From: Megalobrama amblycephala
Lineage: Eukaryota; Chordata; Actinopteri; Cypriniformes; Xenocyprididae
Length of the DNA stretch: 64,000 nt
Direction of reading: 5' to 3'
Assembly (NCBI RefSeq): GCF_018812025.1
Contig: NC_063049.1
Location: 19,274,651 to 19,338,650 of the forward strand
This document shows, one piece after another, positions 46,799-58,219 of this stretch. Under the pieces are notes generated by a model that did not search any database, was not told where the DNA came from, and saw only the letters and a program-made list of their open reading frames with translations. The stretch's first letter is position 1, and each line of letters opens with the position of its first letter. The position numbers and the translations under genes were made by a program.

Positions 46799-47430
46799 CA
46801 ATAGATGCTATTTACACTAAGTGAAAATTGCATATTTTCTTAGCGATAGATGCTATTTACACTAAGTGCAAATAGCAATATATTCTATTTACACTAAGTG
46901 GCAATAGCAGCATTTTCTTAGCAATATGCTATTTACACTAGGTGAAAATAACGATAGATTCTATTTACACCATCTAAAAATATCAGTTCTTTGCAATAAG
47001 AATAAATAGCAATTAGATGCTATCTATACTTTATATCGGCAGATACTATTTGCACCTCAGTATTTTTGTACATTAACAGGATGCAATAATATCATTGAGT
47101 GTAAATTATTATATTTATTAAAATTATTAAATGGATGCTGCCTTATTGGGAGAAAGAAAACCTCCCTACACCTTCCCTTAACCCTACCCAGTAAACACTT
47201 TTATTATTATTAAACACTCTTTATTTTCACTTTTTAAAAAAAAAAATTTTTTTATTGAAAATAAATGCAAGCTCGGCAAAAGGCGGATTCGAACCCACGT
47301 CAATCGTGTCAAAAGCCAGGTCTGCAAGCCCTACTTGCTACTGCTGCACCATTGAAGACATTGAATATTGTGAATATGGCCCAACCAGACACTGGTGGGC
47401 GGGGCTAGTGTAAATAGCGTTTGCCAACAA
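46799..47430. mobile_element. minisatellite-plus-tRNA-like element
   Basis: Four to five copies of a 45-60-bp unit containing GCTATTTACACTA lie at 46803-46985. At the far end the same motif appears inverted (CTAGTGTAAATAGCG, about 47407-47421). Between them, on the minus strand, is a tRNA-like segment. This could be a tRNA-derived SINE combined with a DNA element, or one foldback element that captured it. Confidence 0.5.
47271..47352 (-). repeat. tRNA-like SINE head (A and B box)
   Basis: On the minus strand GGTTCGAATCC (47285-47295) is a perfect pol III B box, and TGGTGCAGCAGT upstream resembles an A box. The box spacing (about 57 bases) is longer than in most tRNAs and an acceptor stem is not clear, so it is not a functional tRNA gene. 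Confidence 0.5.
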
Positions 47431-49503
47431 GGGACGAAAACTGACACTCCATTTATTTTATTTCAGTTTTAGTTTTAGTAAGTTTAGTACTTCAACTTCA
47501 ACTTATTTTATTTCACTTAGTTACCAAGTTTTTTTAAGTTTTTCATCTTAAATGTATATTTTAAATGTAAATGTAAATGTTTTTTAACCGTTTTGTTTTA
47601 GTTAACACTGTTCCTCTGTATTTAGCATGATTCACATGATATTCACATGATTTCCATTCTGCTGTTTCTCTCTAAATGGGAGGGAAGTCTTACATTCTCT
47701 CCTCTATAATTGAAGACAAATCTATAGCAGAAATGTGCTAGCAAAGATAATGTCCATAGAAGCAGTGACAGAAGTGATATTCAAGAGGTGTTCCTGACAC
47801 TTCCTGAATGAATATCCCTCACAGTAGAATTTTCTCTCGCTCACACCATTCGAAACTTACTGCACCTGATAATATCTCACCTTGGGATGCTGGTGCAGAA
47901 TAGAAATTCTCAAGCCACTTTTACCATTATAACAGTCACAAATATCTATAAAAAAGTGGTACCTGTATGCACAACTGAATTTGGCTATTTTCACAGAATA
48001 CTATGTAATAAATTTCATTGGTACTCTTATTGGTCAGTGGTTTATTCCAGCAGATGTCAGTTTTAGTCAGAATCCTGCCGATACAGTGTATTTTGCAGAG
48101 TTGTAAAAGTTGATAACTGCAAATATTTTGGTTACGTGAACCGTTCTCGCTGGCACATCAGGCTCATGTCCATGTTTTGTACCAAAGGCACTATAACTCG
48201 GTTTAGGAGATTTCCTATGCCATATGACAGATGTGTCCTCTGAGCATGTTGCTGTCTCATATCACTGGAACAAGGTTAGGATTCATTCCTTACCCTGTCC
48301 TCCCTCCCCCTGCAGTGCATCCATCAGAACAACATGATGAAGCCCCATTTTGCTTCCAACATGTAACTGAAAACAGTCTCCTCTGGGAAAGACTCTTTAA
48401 AGACAACAAATTCTGGCTCACACATGAGGTTTAAAATGAAAACCTGTGATAGGTTATGAGCTATATACAGAGAGTTTGTCATGATATTAAATATATTTTG
48501 AGCCTTTAGCTGGGAATGTTCAATGTTTGACTGACTGGAGAATTAGGAGGCTGATAGATGCATAAATATTGTTTGAATAGCTTTGGAGAACACTGCCGCT
48601 CAGGGGGAAAGAGAATCCCAGAGGCTCCAGTAAGCTCTAGAGACTCACCATCAAGTGACTGTTGTATAAAGTGTTGCATATATAATAATAATAATAAAAA
48701 AACTAAAAAAAAACTAAATGCCATATGTGTCAAAAGCCAGAGGCAGGGGTGATTCTAGTGCCAGTTGGATATTCAGGGCTTAACCCAGACCTCTGTGTAT
48801 GTTTATCGGGGGCATCCTTTGAAGTGGAATGTATAAAGTCTTTTTTAAAAAACATTTAAATAGTACCAGTGAGGAGTCATTTTCTGAGAAGTTCTGTAAA
48901 TCTGTCAATATTACTGGAGCTAAAAATAAAAGGTCCCACTAACGCTTCTAAGAAAACTTGACCTGGCATGGAAACTGAAAAACACAAGCCTGGAGAGAAA
49001 TTTAACATAAAAACAGCTTTTTCTGCTCCTGCATTGCTTAAACACTGGTGTTAAGAGGAAAAGACACATTTCCTCATGCACATGATCAACGTGCATTATA
49101 TATGTATTTGGGCTGTAGGGCCGTGACATACTGGAGGGAATCGCTTTGTTGTCCCATATATTTGTCTTTGTTGTCCCAATAAAGTCCCTTATAATTAACT
49201 GAAGACCCTGAGTAATTTCATTACAATTAGAAAAGCACATTGGCATTTGTCAGAGTAACAGCGCTCCTTCACTATCAACCCAGGTGACATAGGCTTTTTT
49301 ATTTATGGATACAAGTCTTCAAAGTAAGGAGTGCCCTTGCACATAGTGTGAATATTGAGGTAGGAGATCTCCATTTACAGAGAACAATATTGAAAATACT
49401 GTATAATAGGGAAACTTTATACACAGATTATACACAGGTATACTGCATATATAATTCATTCCCAGATGATATCAAGGGATGTATCCATGGAGATAATCCT
49501 TAA
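47431..49503. other. gene-free stretch
   Basis: No recognisable gene or complete transposon. Short frames around 48231-48752 and 48920-49246 lack domains. Confidence 0.4.
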
Positions 49504-49574
49504 AGGGTTAGTTCACCCAAAAATTACAATTCTGTCATCATTTATTCACCCTCATGTCGTTTCAACTTCATATC

Positions 49575-49795
49575 CATATTGACATAATAGCATCACGCAT
49601 TTTCTGCTGATTTGTTGCCTGCACATCCATGATGCGAATCTCCCATTCTACCAAATCCCAAAGGTGCTCTATTGAATTGAGATCTGGTGACTGTGGTGGC
49701 CATTTGAGTAAAGTGAACTCATTGGCATGTTCATGAAACCAATTAAATGGTATAGAAACATGACGGTTCGGTACACACCTCGGTTTTAAAGTCAT
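49575..49795 (-). pseudogene. Tc1-like transposase C-terminal fragment
   Basis: The frame contains LLKWPPQSPDLNSIEHLWDL, the conserved end of the Tc1/mariner DDE domain, followed by IMDVQATNQQKMRDAIMSIW. The rest of the gene and both inverted repeats are missing. A TTAA-family arm (GGGTTAGTTCACCC, 49506) abuts it. Confidence 0.8.
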
Positions 49796-50575
49796 GGTTT
49801 GGTACTTTGCTTCTTTTTTTATTATTATTTATTAAGCTGTTTTTTTTTTTTTTTTTTAAACAAATGTGCATCTGTGTGTTTAAATAAATGTATTTATTAA
49901 TTTTTTTAGATATAATAAGCACTCAAAAACAAAAACAAAACAAAAAACATGTAAATTGCACAGGCAGGTTTTGCATTAGCTTCTAAATCTAATTATAAAG
50001 TTATTTTTTTTACTCCAATTCATTTTGTAAATATAATCATTTACACAGTTACTGTCATAATTTGTTTTCATGACAAATTTATTCAAACATACATAAAATA
50101 ATCAAGACAGTACTAACAGGTTAAGTAAATATAATAAATATATAAAATAATATAGTGCATATATGAATTGCTCCTCTCTAGAGTTTATTTCTCTAGTGAA
50201 ATAATGCCTTAGGTGAATGTAATGCTACGTGAGATATTATTCTTTCCACAGTTGAAACACTGGTTGGATTACAGGAAAACATACTGATCATTGTCTCTTC
50301 TTCACTGATAGCAAACAGCGTTGCATTACCACGCGCACCCCCTTCTGGATTGGAATGTTGATCGCCTGTTAGTGTATTTGTCTTGTGACTTCATGCACCG
50401 AACCGTGACGTCCGTACTGTTCGGTTTGGGATGAATACTTGTACCCTTACACCCTAATATATATTTATGTGTATGTATTAGGGGTGAAACGGTACACAGA
50501 AGTCACAGTTCGGTACATACCTCGGTTTTGGGGTCACATTTTAGTACGATTTCGGTACAATAGGAAAAATGGTCA
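49720..50575. mobile_element. hAT-like debris with two facing termini
   Basis: GTTCGGTACACACCTCGGTTTT (about 49745) and GTTCGGTACATACCTCGGTTTTG (about 50509) are the same subterminal sequence. GTACCCTTACACCCTAATA (50441-50459) faces TATTAGGGGTGAAACGGTAC (50476-50495). This suggests two partial copies of one family, the first ending about 16 bp before the second starts. No transposase is seen. Confidence 0.5.
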
Positions 50576-50747
50576 CACTTTAGTTTTAGGGTCCAATTCT
50601 CACTATTTAATAACTATTAACTTCTGTCTCAATAAAACCCTAATTACTGCTTATTAGTTAGTGAGGTTGTTAAGTTTTAGTGCAGAATAAGGCATTAATA
50701 TGTGCTTTATATCTTAGTAATATGCATGTTAATAAGCAACTAGTTAA

Positions 50748-51528
50748 AGTGATAGTTCACCCAAAAATGAAATTTTGATGTTTATCTGCTTACCCCCAGC
50801 GCATCCAAGATGTAGGTGACTTTGTTTCTTCAGTAGAACACAAATGATGATTTTTAACTCCAACCGTTGCCGTCTGTCAGTCAAATAATGCTAGTGGATG
50901 GGAACTTCTACTATAAGAGTAAATAAAATTTGCTTAGACAAATCCAAATTAAACCCTGCGGCTCGTGACGACACATTGATGTCCTAAGACACGAAACAAA
51001 AGCTTTGTGCGTGAAACCGAACAGTATTTATATCATTTTTTTACCTCTAATACACCACTATGTCCAACTGCGTTCAGCACTCGTTAGTAAGGTCTGATCG
51101 TGCTCTGACAGCGGCAGTGATGTCTAGCACTCATTGAAGTATATGCGCGAGACAATCACTGCCGTTGTCAGAGCGCGATCAGACCTCACTAGACGAGTGC
51201 TGAACGCAGTTGGACATAGTGGTGTATTAGAGGTAAAAAATGATATAAATACTGTTCGGTTTCACGCACAAAGCGATTGTTTCATGTCTTAGGACATCAT
51301 TGTGCCGTCACGAGCCGCAGGGTTTAATTTGGATTTGTCTAAGCAAATTTTATTTACTCTTATAGTAGAAGTTCCCATCCACTAGCATTATTTGACTGAC
51401 AGACGGCAACGGTTGGAGTTAAAAATCATCATTTGTGTTCTACTGAAGAAACAAAGTCACCTACATCTTGGATGCGCTGGGGGTAAGCAGATAAACATCA
51501 AATTTTCATTTTTGGGTGAACTATCCCT
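50748..51528. mobile_element. TTAA-flanked giant hairpin element, copy 1
   Basis: Almost the whole 781 bp is one inverted repeat: arms of about 370 bp with few mismatches and a centre near 51140. It starts AGTGATAGTTCACCC and ends GGGTGAACTATCCCT, with TTAA at 50744-50747 and 51529-51532. It has no coding. Transcribed, it would fold into a long double-stranded RNA. Confidence 0.9.
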
Positions 51529-51532
51529 TTAA

Positions 51533-52719
51533 TAGTGAGAACTGAACCTTAAACTAAAGTGTATACTGGATAAAGCTCAAATCCACAAGGCTAGGTCCCC
51601 CACCATATAAGATATAAGCTGCGAATGCTCTGCATACCCAAGCCATTCATTGACTCGCTGATCAACGTTAACACTATAAATTACTATAAATTCCCTTGTT
51701 TAAGGTGTACCATAAAGCCTACATTATAAAATGTTGGTAATATGTACGGTAATTTTCTTTAAATCTGCCAGTTATAGAGGCTTCTGGGTAAGCAGATCTA
51801 CAGCAGCTTTTGCGCCTTCGCTCTGTTGTAATGTATCATCATCATTGTCCCACGTTCTCATTGGTTTGCTGGCCTATGGTGGATTCCATGCAGGAAAAGC
51901 TGTGAGCGGATCGCTTGCCCCAAGAAGAAAAATGAGCTGCTGCTGAAAGATCTCGATCACTGAGAATCACATTGTATTAGATGTAAAACTAACTAGACTA
52001 AATCAAGCGGAAAAAAAAGAAGAGTTATGACTGAAACTACTTTCATAGTATTTCATTCACCATAGCGAAACGTTTTTTTTTTTAATAAAAACATGTGAAA
52101 ACTTAACTGTCTATACAGGCTGTTAATTGATCAATTGTTAGTCGATGGCTATTTATTAATATAAATTTATTTTTTTAAACAATACTTATATTTTTAATAT
52201 ACTTACATTTATTCTAATTATGTTTGACTTATATTTTATTTATAATAGGCTACCAATGTTTTTTTATATTATAGGTCTATTATTTTGAATTCTTAATAAT
52301 ACACTTCTGGCACATTTAAACTGACACCTGGCATAGTGTTTATTTGTCGTTTCACTGATTTAGATCAGAAATAATGACGATTGTCTTCAGATGATGCTCC
52401 GTACCATAGGTGAAGCATAGTTTCTGCAACATTAGTTCCACCTAGCGGAATTACAAAAATACAGCATATTTTGCAAACGGCCCTTTCGCGCGTCTCGCTT
52501 GACTCAACTCAAACCCCACAAAACAGCTTTTACGGGTGCTAGTGAAGGCATCAACAGGTAGGCTACTTTCAATAAAAGGTCAAACAAGGCATACTTTCAG
52601 TTGTGTTGCTATGTGTCATGAGACTAAGCAACTGCAGCAGCTATAAAACACTCTGTCCATCAAACATAGGCTATCTGCACCAGGTGCATTTTTGATAACG
52701 CACCACCCAGCATACCATA
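51533..52719. other. gene-free AT-rich stretch
   Basis: No gene or terminal repeat is recognised. Confidence 0.4.
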
Positions 52720-52887
52720 TCAAAAGGCTTAAAAAATTCAAGAACCAACGCAAACCTTTTTAATCTCCCTTACTTATCACTGATTACTATTAACCTCTTG
52801 CATATGCTTAATAGTAATCAGTGATAAGTAAGGGAAATTGAGATTAAAAAAGTTTGTTTTGGTTCTTGAATTTTTAAAGCCTTTTGA
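52720..52887. repeat. small perfect-type hairpin
   Basis: Arms 52720-52792 and 52809-52887 are reverse complements over more than 70 bases with a few small indels, around a 16-base loop. It begins TCAAAAGGCTT and ends AAGCCTTTTGA. Probably a foldback MITE; a hairpin RNA is possible but untested. Confidence 0.8.
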
Positions 52888-53836
52888 TTAGCCTTAAAAT
52901 ACTGCATTTCTCCAAATGTTTCATCCCACAGAGATGTGACCTGTAAAGCTAATTGCATTTATAGAAGAAAACTATGCATTAGGGAGATGCATTTTACATA
53001 ATTTTGTTTGGCAATAGCAAAAGGCTATTAACAGCACGAGAGTGCTCGCCTGTGAAAGAAAAGTGTGAAAGTAGGGTCAAGATCAATACGTTATTTCTGC
53101 ATCTTCGGTGTCATCCGATCCTAGATCTGGAGACAGGCACTAATTTAAATTCGTGCCAGAGCCCGGTGATGCTACCATTAATTCCTGATAAGAAAGGACC
53201 GTTGTACTGCTTTCCTTAATCTTTGACTGATGCTTCTGCACAATCAATATCCTTTCTTTCTCTTTTCCCCTTTTTCTTAGCTTTTTTTTCTCTTGAAGAT
53301 TGATTGTTCAGAGTTGTGAGCTGTTTACACTCGCTCCTCACGCCTCATTATTGTCGCAATTAGGATGTCTTCTGGGACTAAGGTGGGGGTGGATGGGTGG
53401 GGGGCTGACATTAAAATCCACTGACCCTGCTGACGTTCTCATCTTGTCCGGGATGTTTAGCGAAGCAGCCTTTGATGGCAACTTATTGTGGTCAAGGGGT
53501 AAGAAAGCATCTCAAACAAGTGGATTAAGTGAGAGAGAGAGAGAGCGAGAGGTGGATGCGAGTGTATACGTACGCGTATGTGTGTGTGTGTGTGAGAGAG
53601 AGAGAGCAGGAGACGGAGAGAGAATGCGAGAGGACTGAGAGCGTGGGGGGTGTTTGAGTTGCTGCTGCTTGTGCCGGTGAAGAGGAAATAATCACAGTGT
53701 TGCTTCCTCATGAATTATTAAGAAGCCCCCCCAGCCTCTTTTAGCTTGAGCCAAAATGCTGCATTTTCATCTGTGTCTATAAAGCAAAGAAGAGGTCTGT
53801 TGTGTGTTTTTCTGTTATTGTTGTTTGTTTCCCTAG
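52888..53836 (+). promoter_or_regulatory. region upstream of ASIC4, possible promoter or first 5'UTR exon
   Basis: The region includes CT-rich tracts (53250-53300), a GA-rich tract (53528-53555) and a short GT/GA repeat (53575-53610). A donor-like GGG|GTAAGA is at 53499 and an acceptor-like pyrimidine run ending CCCTAG at 53836, which would define a 338-bp intron in the 5'UTR. No TATA box was identified. Placement of exon and promoter is inference. Confidence 0.3.
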
Positions 53837-54129
53837 GTGTATCACAGCTGGTAAGCAAGACTCGTAAGCGTGCCGAACAAGTGCTCAGATGAGCAGTCCG
53901 AGCGCAGCACCACGAGCATCAGCACAGGAGAGCTGAAACTGAGAGACAGAGGCAGTTCCCTCCACTGCGCGCGACAGTAACGGCCGCTCTCGCTCTCGCT
54001 CCGCATGCCTTTTTTTCCCTTGTTTTCTTTCTGGAGTTGAGATCTTGTTCGTCAGAGCAACGGGAGTTAGTGGAAACTGGGGCTCCAAGCTGTTATCCAA
54101 GCATCCCAAACGCAGACCTGGCTGCCCAC
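53837..54129 (+). other. ASIC4 5' untranslated region with two upstream ORFs
   Basis: If transcription includes this stretch, two upstream ATGs precede the start: 53889-53936 (15 codons plus stop) and 54005-54040 (11 codons plus stop). The second is out of frame with the channel. The main frame is open upstream of 54130 but has no ATG after 54040. Upstream ORFs would lower translation; this is inferred from sequence only. Confidence 0.4.
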
Positions 54130-54705
54130 ATGCCGATCGAATTTGTTTGCAAAATCAAATTTGCAGAGGAGGATGAGAAGCAGAAAGGCAACCAGGATGG
54201 GGACAAAGAGAGCCTAATCGAGGAGAGCTGCAGCCCCCCAGCCAAGGACCTGGCCGGCTTTGCCAATGCCAGCTCGCTCCATGGGATTAACCACATCTTT
54301 GTGTCGGGCCGGCTGGGAGTCAGACAGACCCTCTGGGCTCTCGCGTTTCTGGTGTCCCTGGCTCTCTTTCTGTACCAGGCGGCAAAGTGTGCCATCTCCT
54401 ACCTGGAGCATCCTCACGTCACGGCGCTGAACGAGGAGGCCACCCCGGAGATGGTGTTCCCCGCCGTGACCATCTGCAACATCAATCGCTTCCGCTTTTC
54501 TGCTCTTACTGACGCCGACATCTACCACCTGGCCAACCTGACCGGCTTGCCCCCCAAAAACAAGGACGGCCACAAGCCCACCGATTTGGAGTATCCGGCG
54601 CCGGACATGCAGGACATCTTCAACCGGACGGGTCACCAGCTGGAAGAGATGCTGAAGAGCTGCAACTTCAGCGGACAGAACTGCTCGGCCGAAGACTTTA
54701 CAGTG
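54130..54705 (+). CDS. asic4: ASIC4 acid-sensing ion channel, first coding exon
   Basis: These 192 codons start MPIEFVCKIKFAEED, the ASIC4 N-terminus, and ASIC4 is the DEG/ENaC member closest throughout by eye. Residues 51-52 are the His-Gly gating motif of the family. Residues about 67-85 form the first membrane helix (TLWALAFLVSLALFLYQAA). FPAVTICN (110-117) opens the extracellular domain with its first conserved Cys. Sequons lie at N136, N165, N179 and N184. The exon ends GTG|GTAAGC in phase 0. The full protein should be about 540 residues; the cysteine-rich loop, second helix and C-terminus lie beyond the window. Start context is weak (C at -3). ASIC4 is a poorly proton-gated neuronal subunit thought to modulate other ASICs. 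I lean to asic4a over asic4b but cannot settle it. Confidence 0.93.
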
Positions 54706-56224
54706 GTAAGCCTGAGGAAAGTTTCTGATTCTTGCAGTTTTCAAAGTTGCACTTTTGCTTCAGAAAGTTAGCTTTAGAGGAAAAGGAAATGGCAAAAACC
54801 ACTTTGGGCCATTTATTATTAGAATCAAGAACGTAATGGAGGTCTAAAGGGCAATAAATGTCCATATTCCTGTATTATTTGCGGGAATAGTGAGTTTATA
54901 TGCATTTTAGGACCGAATGTTCTGTTCTCAGTTGAAACTGAAGAGTCTGCAGGTGTTGCAAACAAATTCAATTTATCTTTACAAGAGAAAACAATTTCTG
55001 TCAGCGGTGAAGTAGATAGATGTGCTTTGTTCTCTGGTTTCCCCTGTAGTGACTATTCATTTGGACATAGCCTTTGTAAATAGGGCACAGACCGGGCTCG
55101 CTATACCCTCATTGTGTTCACGGGAGTGGTCCTGTTTCCCTGTACTCATGATTTCTTATAATGTGCCGACAACAGCGGGGGATTCAGCTGTTGTCCTCAA
55201 GGGAGAAGAGCAGGGTGCATTTGTATACTTTTCTGATGTTTGATACTTCCACCAGTGTCAGCCGCTGAAAGAGTGAATGGCAACAATATTGCTTTATAAA
55301 AACTCTCGCTCGCTTTCCATTCTTGCTGCCTATGCCAAGAGTGAAGTTTCCTCAGTGCTGTATTTCAATCCTGTCACTGTTGGAATTAAATATTTAAAGT
55401 TTGAAATCATACATGATTTTTGCATTAGCCAGATTGGTTAAAATGAATAAAACAAATTCCATAAGCCACTCAGGTCCACTCCGGAGGGTCTTATATGTGT
55501 CTATCATGCCATATTTAAGTTATGTGTACTGATGGATGAATGAATATTGCTTTGGTAGTAGCAAAGAACATTTGTCAAGTCTTAATAGGATGTGTTGGAC
55601 ATACGTAGCCTTACCTTCCAGAGACGGGTACTTTCTCTGCCTTATCCTGATGATAACATGGAGTGACCCTTTGATGTGTTGTAGAGCTTTGGTCTTCTGT
55701 TCTACTAAAGGTTTCTCTCTCAGGTAGATACATAGGTTTGATCATGTACCATTTATGATACAAGAAATTAGAGGTGACAGCTGAGACTCTCTCTCTTTCA
55801 CTACTACTTTCTTTCACCTCTTCTGTATCTTCACCGTCACCTCTTCGGTCTCTTTTCCCATTGGCCACATCAGGGAAAATGCCATGGTTCTGCAGAAAGA
55901 TAAAAGCAAAGCTGCGAAAAGAAAAGTGTAAAACATGTGACAGGTAAATGTGAAGTGTTGTGCTCGCTGTTGTTTGTGCTTGCTGTTTGTTGAATTCAAG
56001 TGGAACCAGTTATCTGCATCAGACAATAAAAGATGATTTTTCTCACCTTCATGTTGTTCCAAACCTGGATGAATTTTTTTCTGTGGAGCCCAATAAGTGG
56101 ATATCTGAGAGAGAGAGAGAAAAAAAAGTATTTCAGTCCAGTAACACTGAATTGGGACTGAAACTTTCAAGTTTAAAACAGAATCCAAAAGCACCATAAA
56201 AGTGTCATAAATGTAGTCCGTATG

Positions 56225-57731
56225 ACTGAAAATGACATTTCTGTCATTAAGTACTAACCCTCATGTCGTCCCAAACCTGTAAGACCTTTGTTCATCTTCA
56301 GAACACAAATTCGGAACCAAGAAAGTTATAAGGTATTAAAGGTATTAAATAAGGTATAAGGTATTAAAGGTATTAAAGACATAGTTAAAATAGTCCACGT
56401 GACTTCAGTGTTTCAACCTTAATGTTATGAAGCGCCGAGAATACTCTTTGTGTGCAAAAACAAAACAAAATAACGACAATTTAAACTGTTGTCATATCAC
56501 AGTTGATGTAGTAAACGCAGTTCAGCGCTTCCGTGTTTACGTCCAAATGGCATCTCAGTATTGGCCAACGCTGTACATTTGAGCAGCACGAAGCATGCGT
56601 GTAATGCTGATGCAAGAGCCGGCCAATAATGATTCGGCATTCTGGCATAGAACACGGAAGTGTTAAAGGTACCCTAGATTCAAAAATTGAATTTATCTCG
56701 GCATAGTTAAATAACAAGTGTTCAGTACATGGAAATGACATACAGTGAGTCTCAAACTCCATTGTTTTCTCCTTCTTATATAAATCTCATTTGTTTAAAA
56801 GACAAATGAACAAAAAATGGCAGATGGAGCAATAATAACTGACATGATTCATGATAACATGATATTTTTAGTGATATTTGTAAATTGTCTTTCTAAATGT
56901 TTCGTTAGCATGTTTGCTATTGTACTGTTAAATGTGGTTAAAGTTACCATCGTTTCTTACTGTATTCACGGAGACAAGAGCCATCGCTATTTTCATTATT
57001 AAACACTTGCAGTCTGTATAATTCATAAACACAACTCCATTCTTTATAAATCTCTCCAACAGTGCAGCATTAGCCGTTAGCCACGGAGCACAGCCTCAAA
57101 CTCATTCAGAATCAATGTAAACATCAAAATAAACACTGTACTTACGCAATTAGACATGCTGCATGACGAACACTTTGTAAAGATCCATTTTGAGGGTTAT
57201 ATTAGCTGTGTAAACTTTTTTTTATGTTGTTTAAGGCAAGCGCGAGCTCCGTGGGCGGGGAGCACCAGATTTAAATGGCCACACACCCTGAATCGGCTCA
57301 TTTCTAATTATGCCCCAAAATAGGCAGTTAAAAAAATGAATAAAAAAAAATCTATGGGGTATTTTGAGCTGAAACTTCACAGACACATTCAGGGGACACC
57401 TTAGACTTATATTACATCTTTTTAAAAAATGTTCTAGGGCACCTTTAAACTGCGTTCAATATGTCAACTGCGTATGACAACAGTTCACATTGTTAAATAA
57501 AGTCGTTATTTTTGTTTTGTTTTTGTGCACAAGAAGTATTCTCGTCGCTTCATAACATTAAGGTTGAAAATGTGCAATGACAATGCTGCCTATGTGTGCT
57601 TCAGAAACCCTCGGATTTCATCAAAAATATGTTAATTTGTGTTCTGAAGATGAATGAAGGTCTTATGGGTTTGGGACGACATGAGTGTGAGTACTTAAGG
57701 ACAGAAATTTCATTTTTGGGTGAACTAACCC
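56225..57731. mobile_element. foldback element interrupted by another MITE
   Basis: The left arm (about 56225-56662) and right arm (about 57449-57731) are complementary, sharing ATAACGAC/GTCGTTAT, the CATAACATTAAGGTTGAA block and a TTCATCTTCAGAACACAAATT block. The right end GGGTGAACTAACCCT is intact and the left end is eroded. A second MITE (56667-57444) sits in the middle. Confidence 0.7.
56667..57444 (+). mobile_element. TTAA-flanked MITE, copy 3 of 3
   Basis: This is the same family and orientation as 32272-33234 but shorter: about 190 bp present in that copy after 'taaaagac' are missing here. TTAA is at 56663-56666 and 57445-57448. Confidence 0.85.
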
Positions 57732-58219
57732 TTTATATGAGTCTTCAGGAGCCACATAAAAAAATTTTGTGAGACGAATGAACAGACAGTTGTTATTGAA
57801 TTAAAATCATCTGCCCTTGGCCTTTTTGACATGTTCTTAGGGGATAATGAGAGAAGTAACAATGTCTGATTCATTCTTTTGAGTGAGATCTTTTTATTGA
57901 ATTGGTTGATATGGTGATTCATTCACAAACCAGGTCAGATTTGGTTCTTCTAACTCACTGTTCCATTAGCAGTGGTTAACAGCTTTTGGAGGAAAGGCCT
58001 ATCACTGAATGTTAACTTAAGTTCCTTACAGAAAGTTATCATATTATTTAAGGTGTGGTCATATTAGTAAAATTTCACAGACAAAAGAAAGTCCATTGTC
58101 TACTGTCAATAGTGTAGCAAAGTATGAAGCACAGCTCAAATAGAAGTTACTTGCATATCGAATAGCTTTCTGTTGGTCACTTGACAAACCTAAACACAAT
58201 CCGAAGTCTGCATGGTTAA

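Noticed and set aside
47271..47352. Functional tRNA gene
   Set aside because: The box spacing is too long, no acceptor stem pairs, and it lies inside a repeat, so it is read as a SINE head.
53499..53836. Firm call of a 5'UTR intron
   Set aside because: Donor and acceptor look reasonable but are the only evidence; left as a suggestion in the upstream-region entry.
54037..54129. Upstream extension of the ASIC4 frame by 31 codons
   Set aside because: The extension starts at TTG, not ATG, and lacks similarity to ASIC N-termini; the conserved start is the ATG at 54130.
54214..54744. 176-codon minus-strand frame opposite the ASIC4 exon
   Set aside because: It is the antisense shadow of a GC-rich coding exon and has no recognisable domain.
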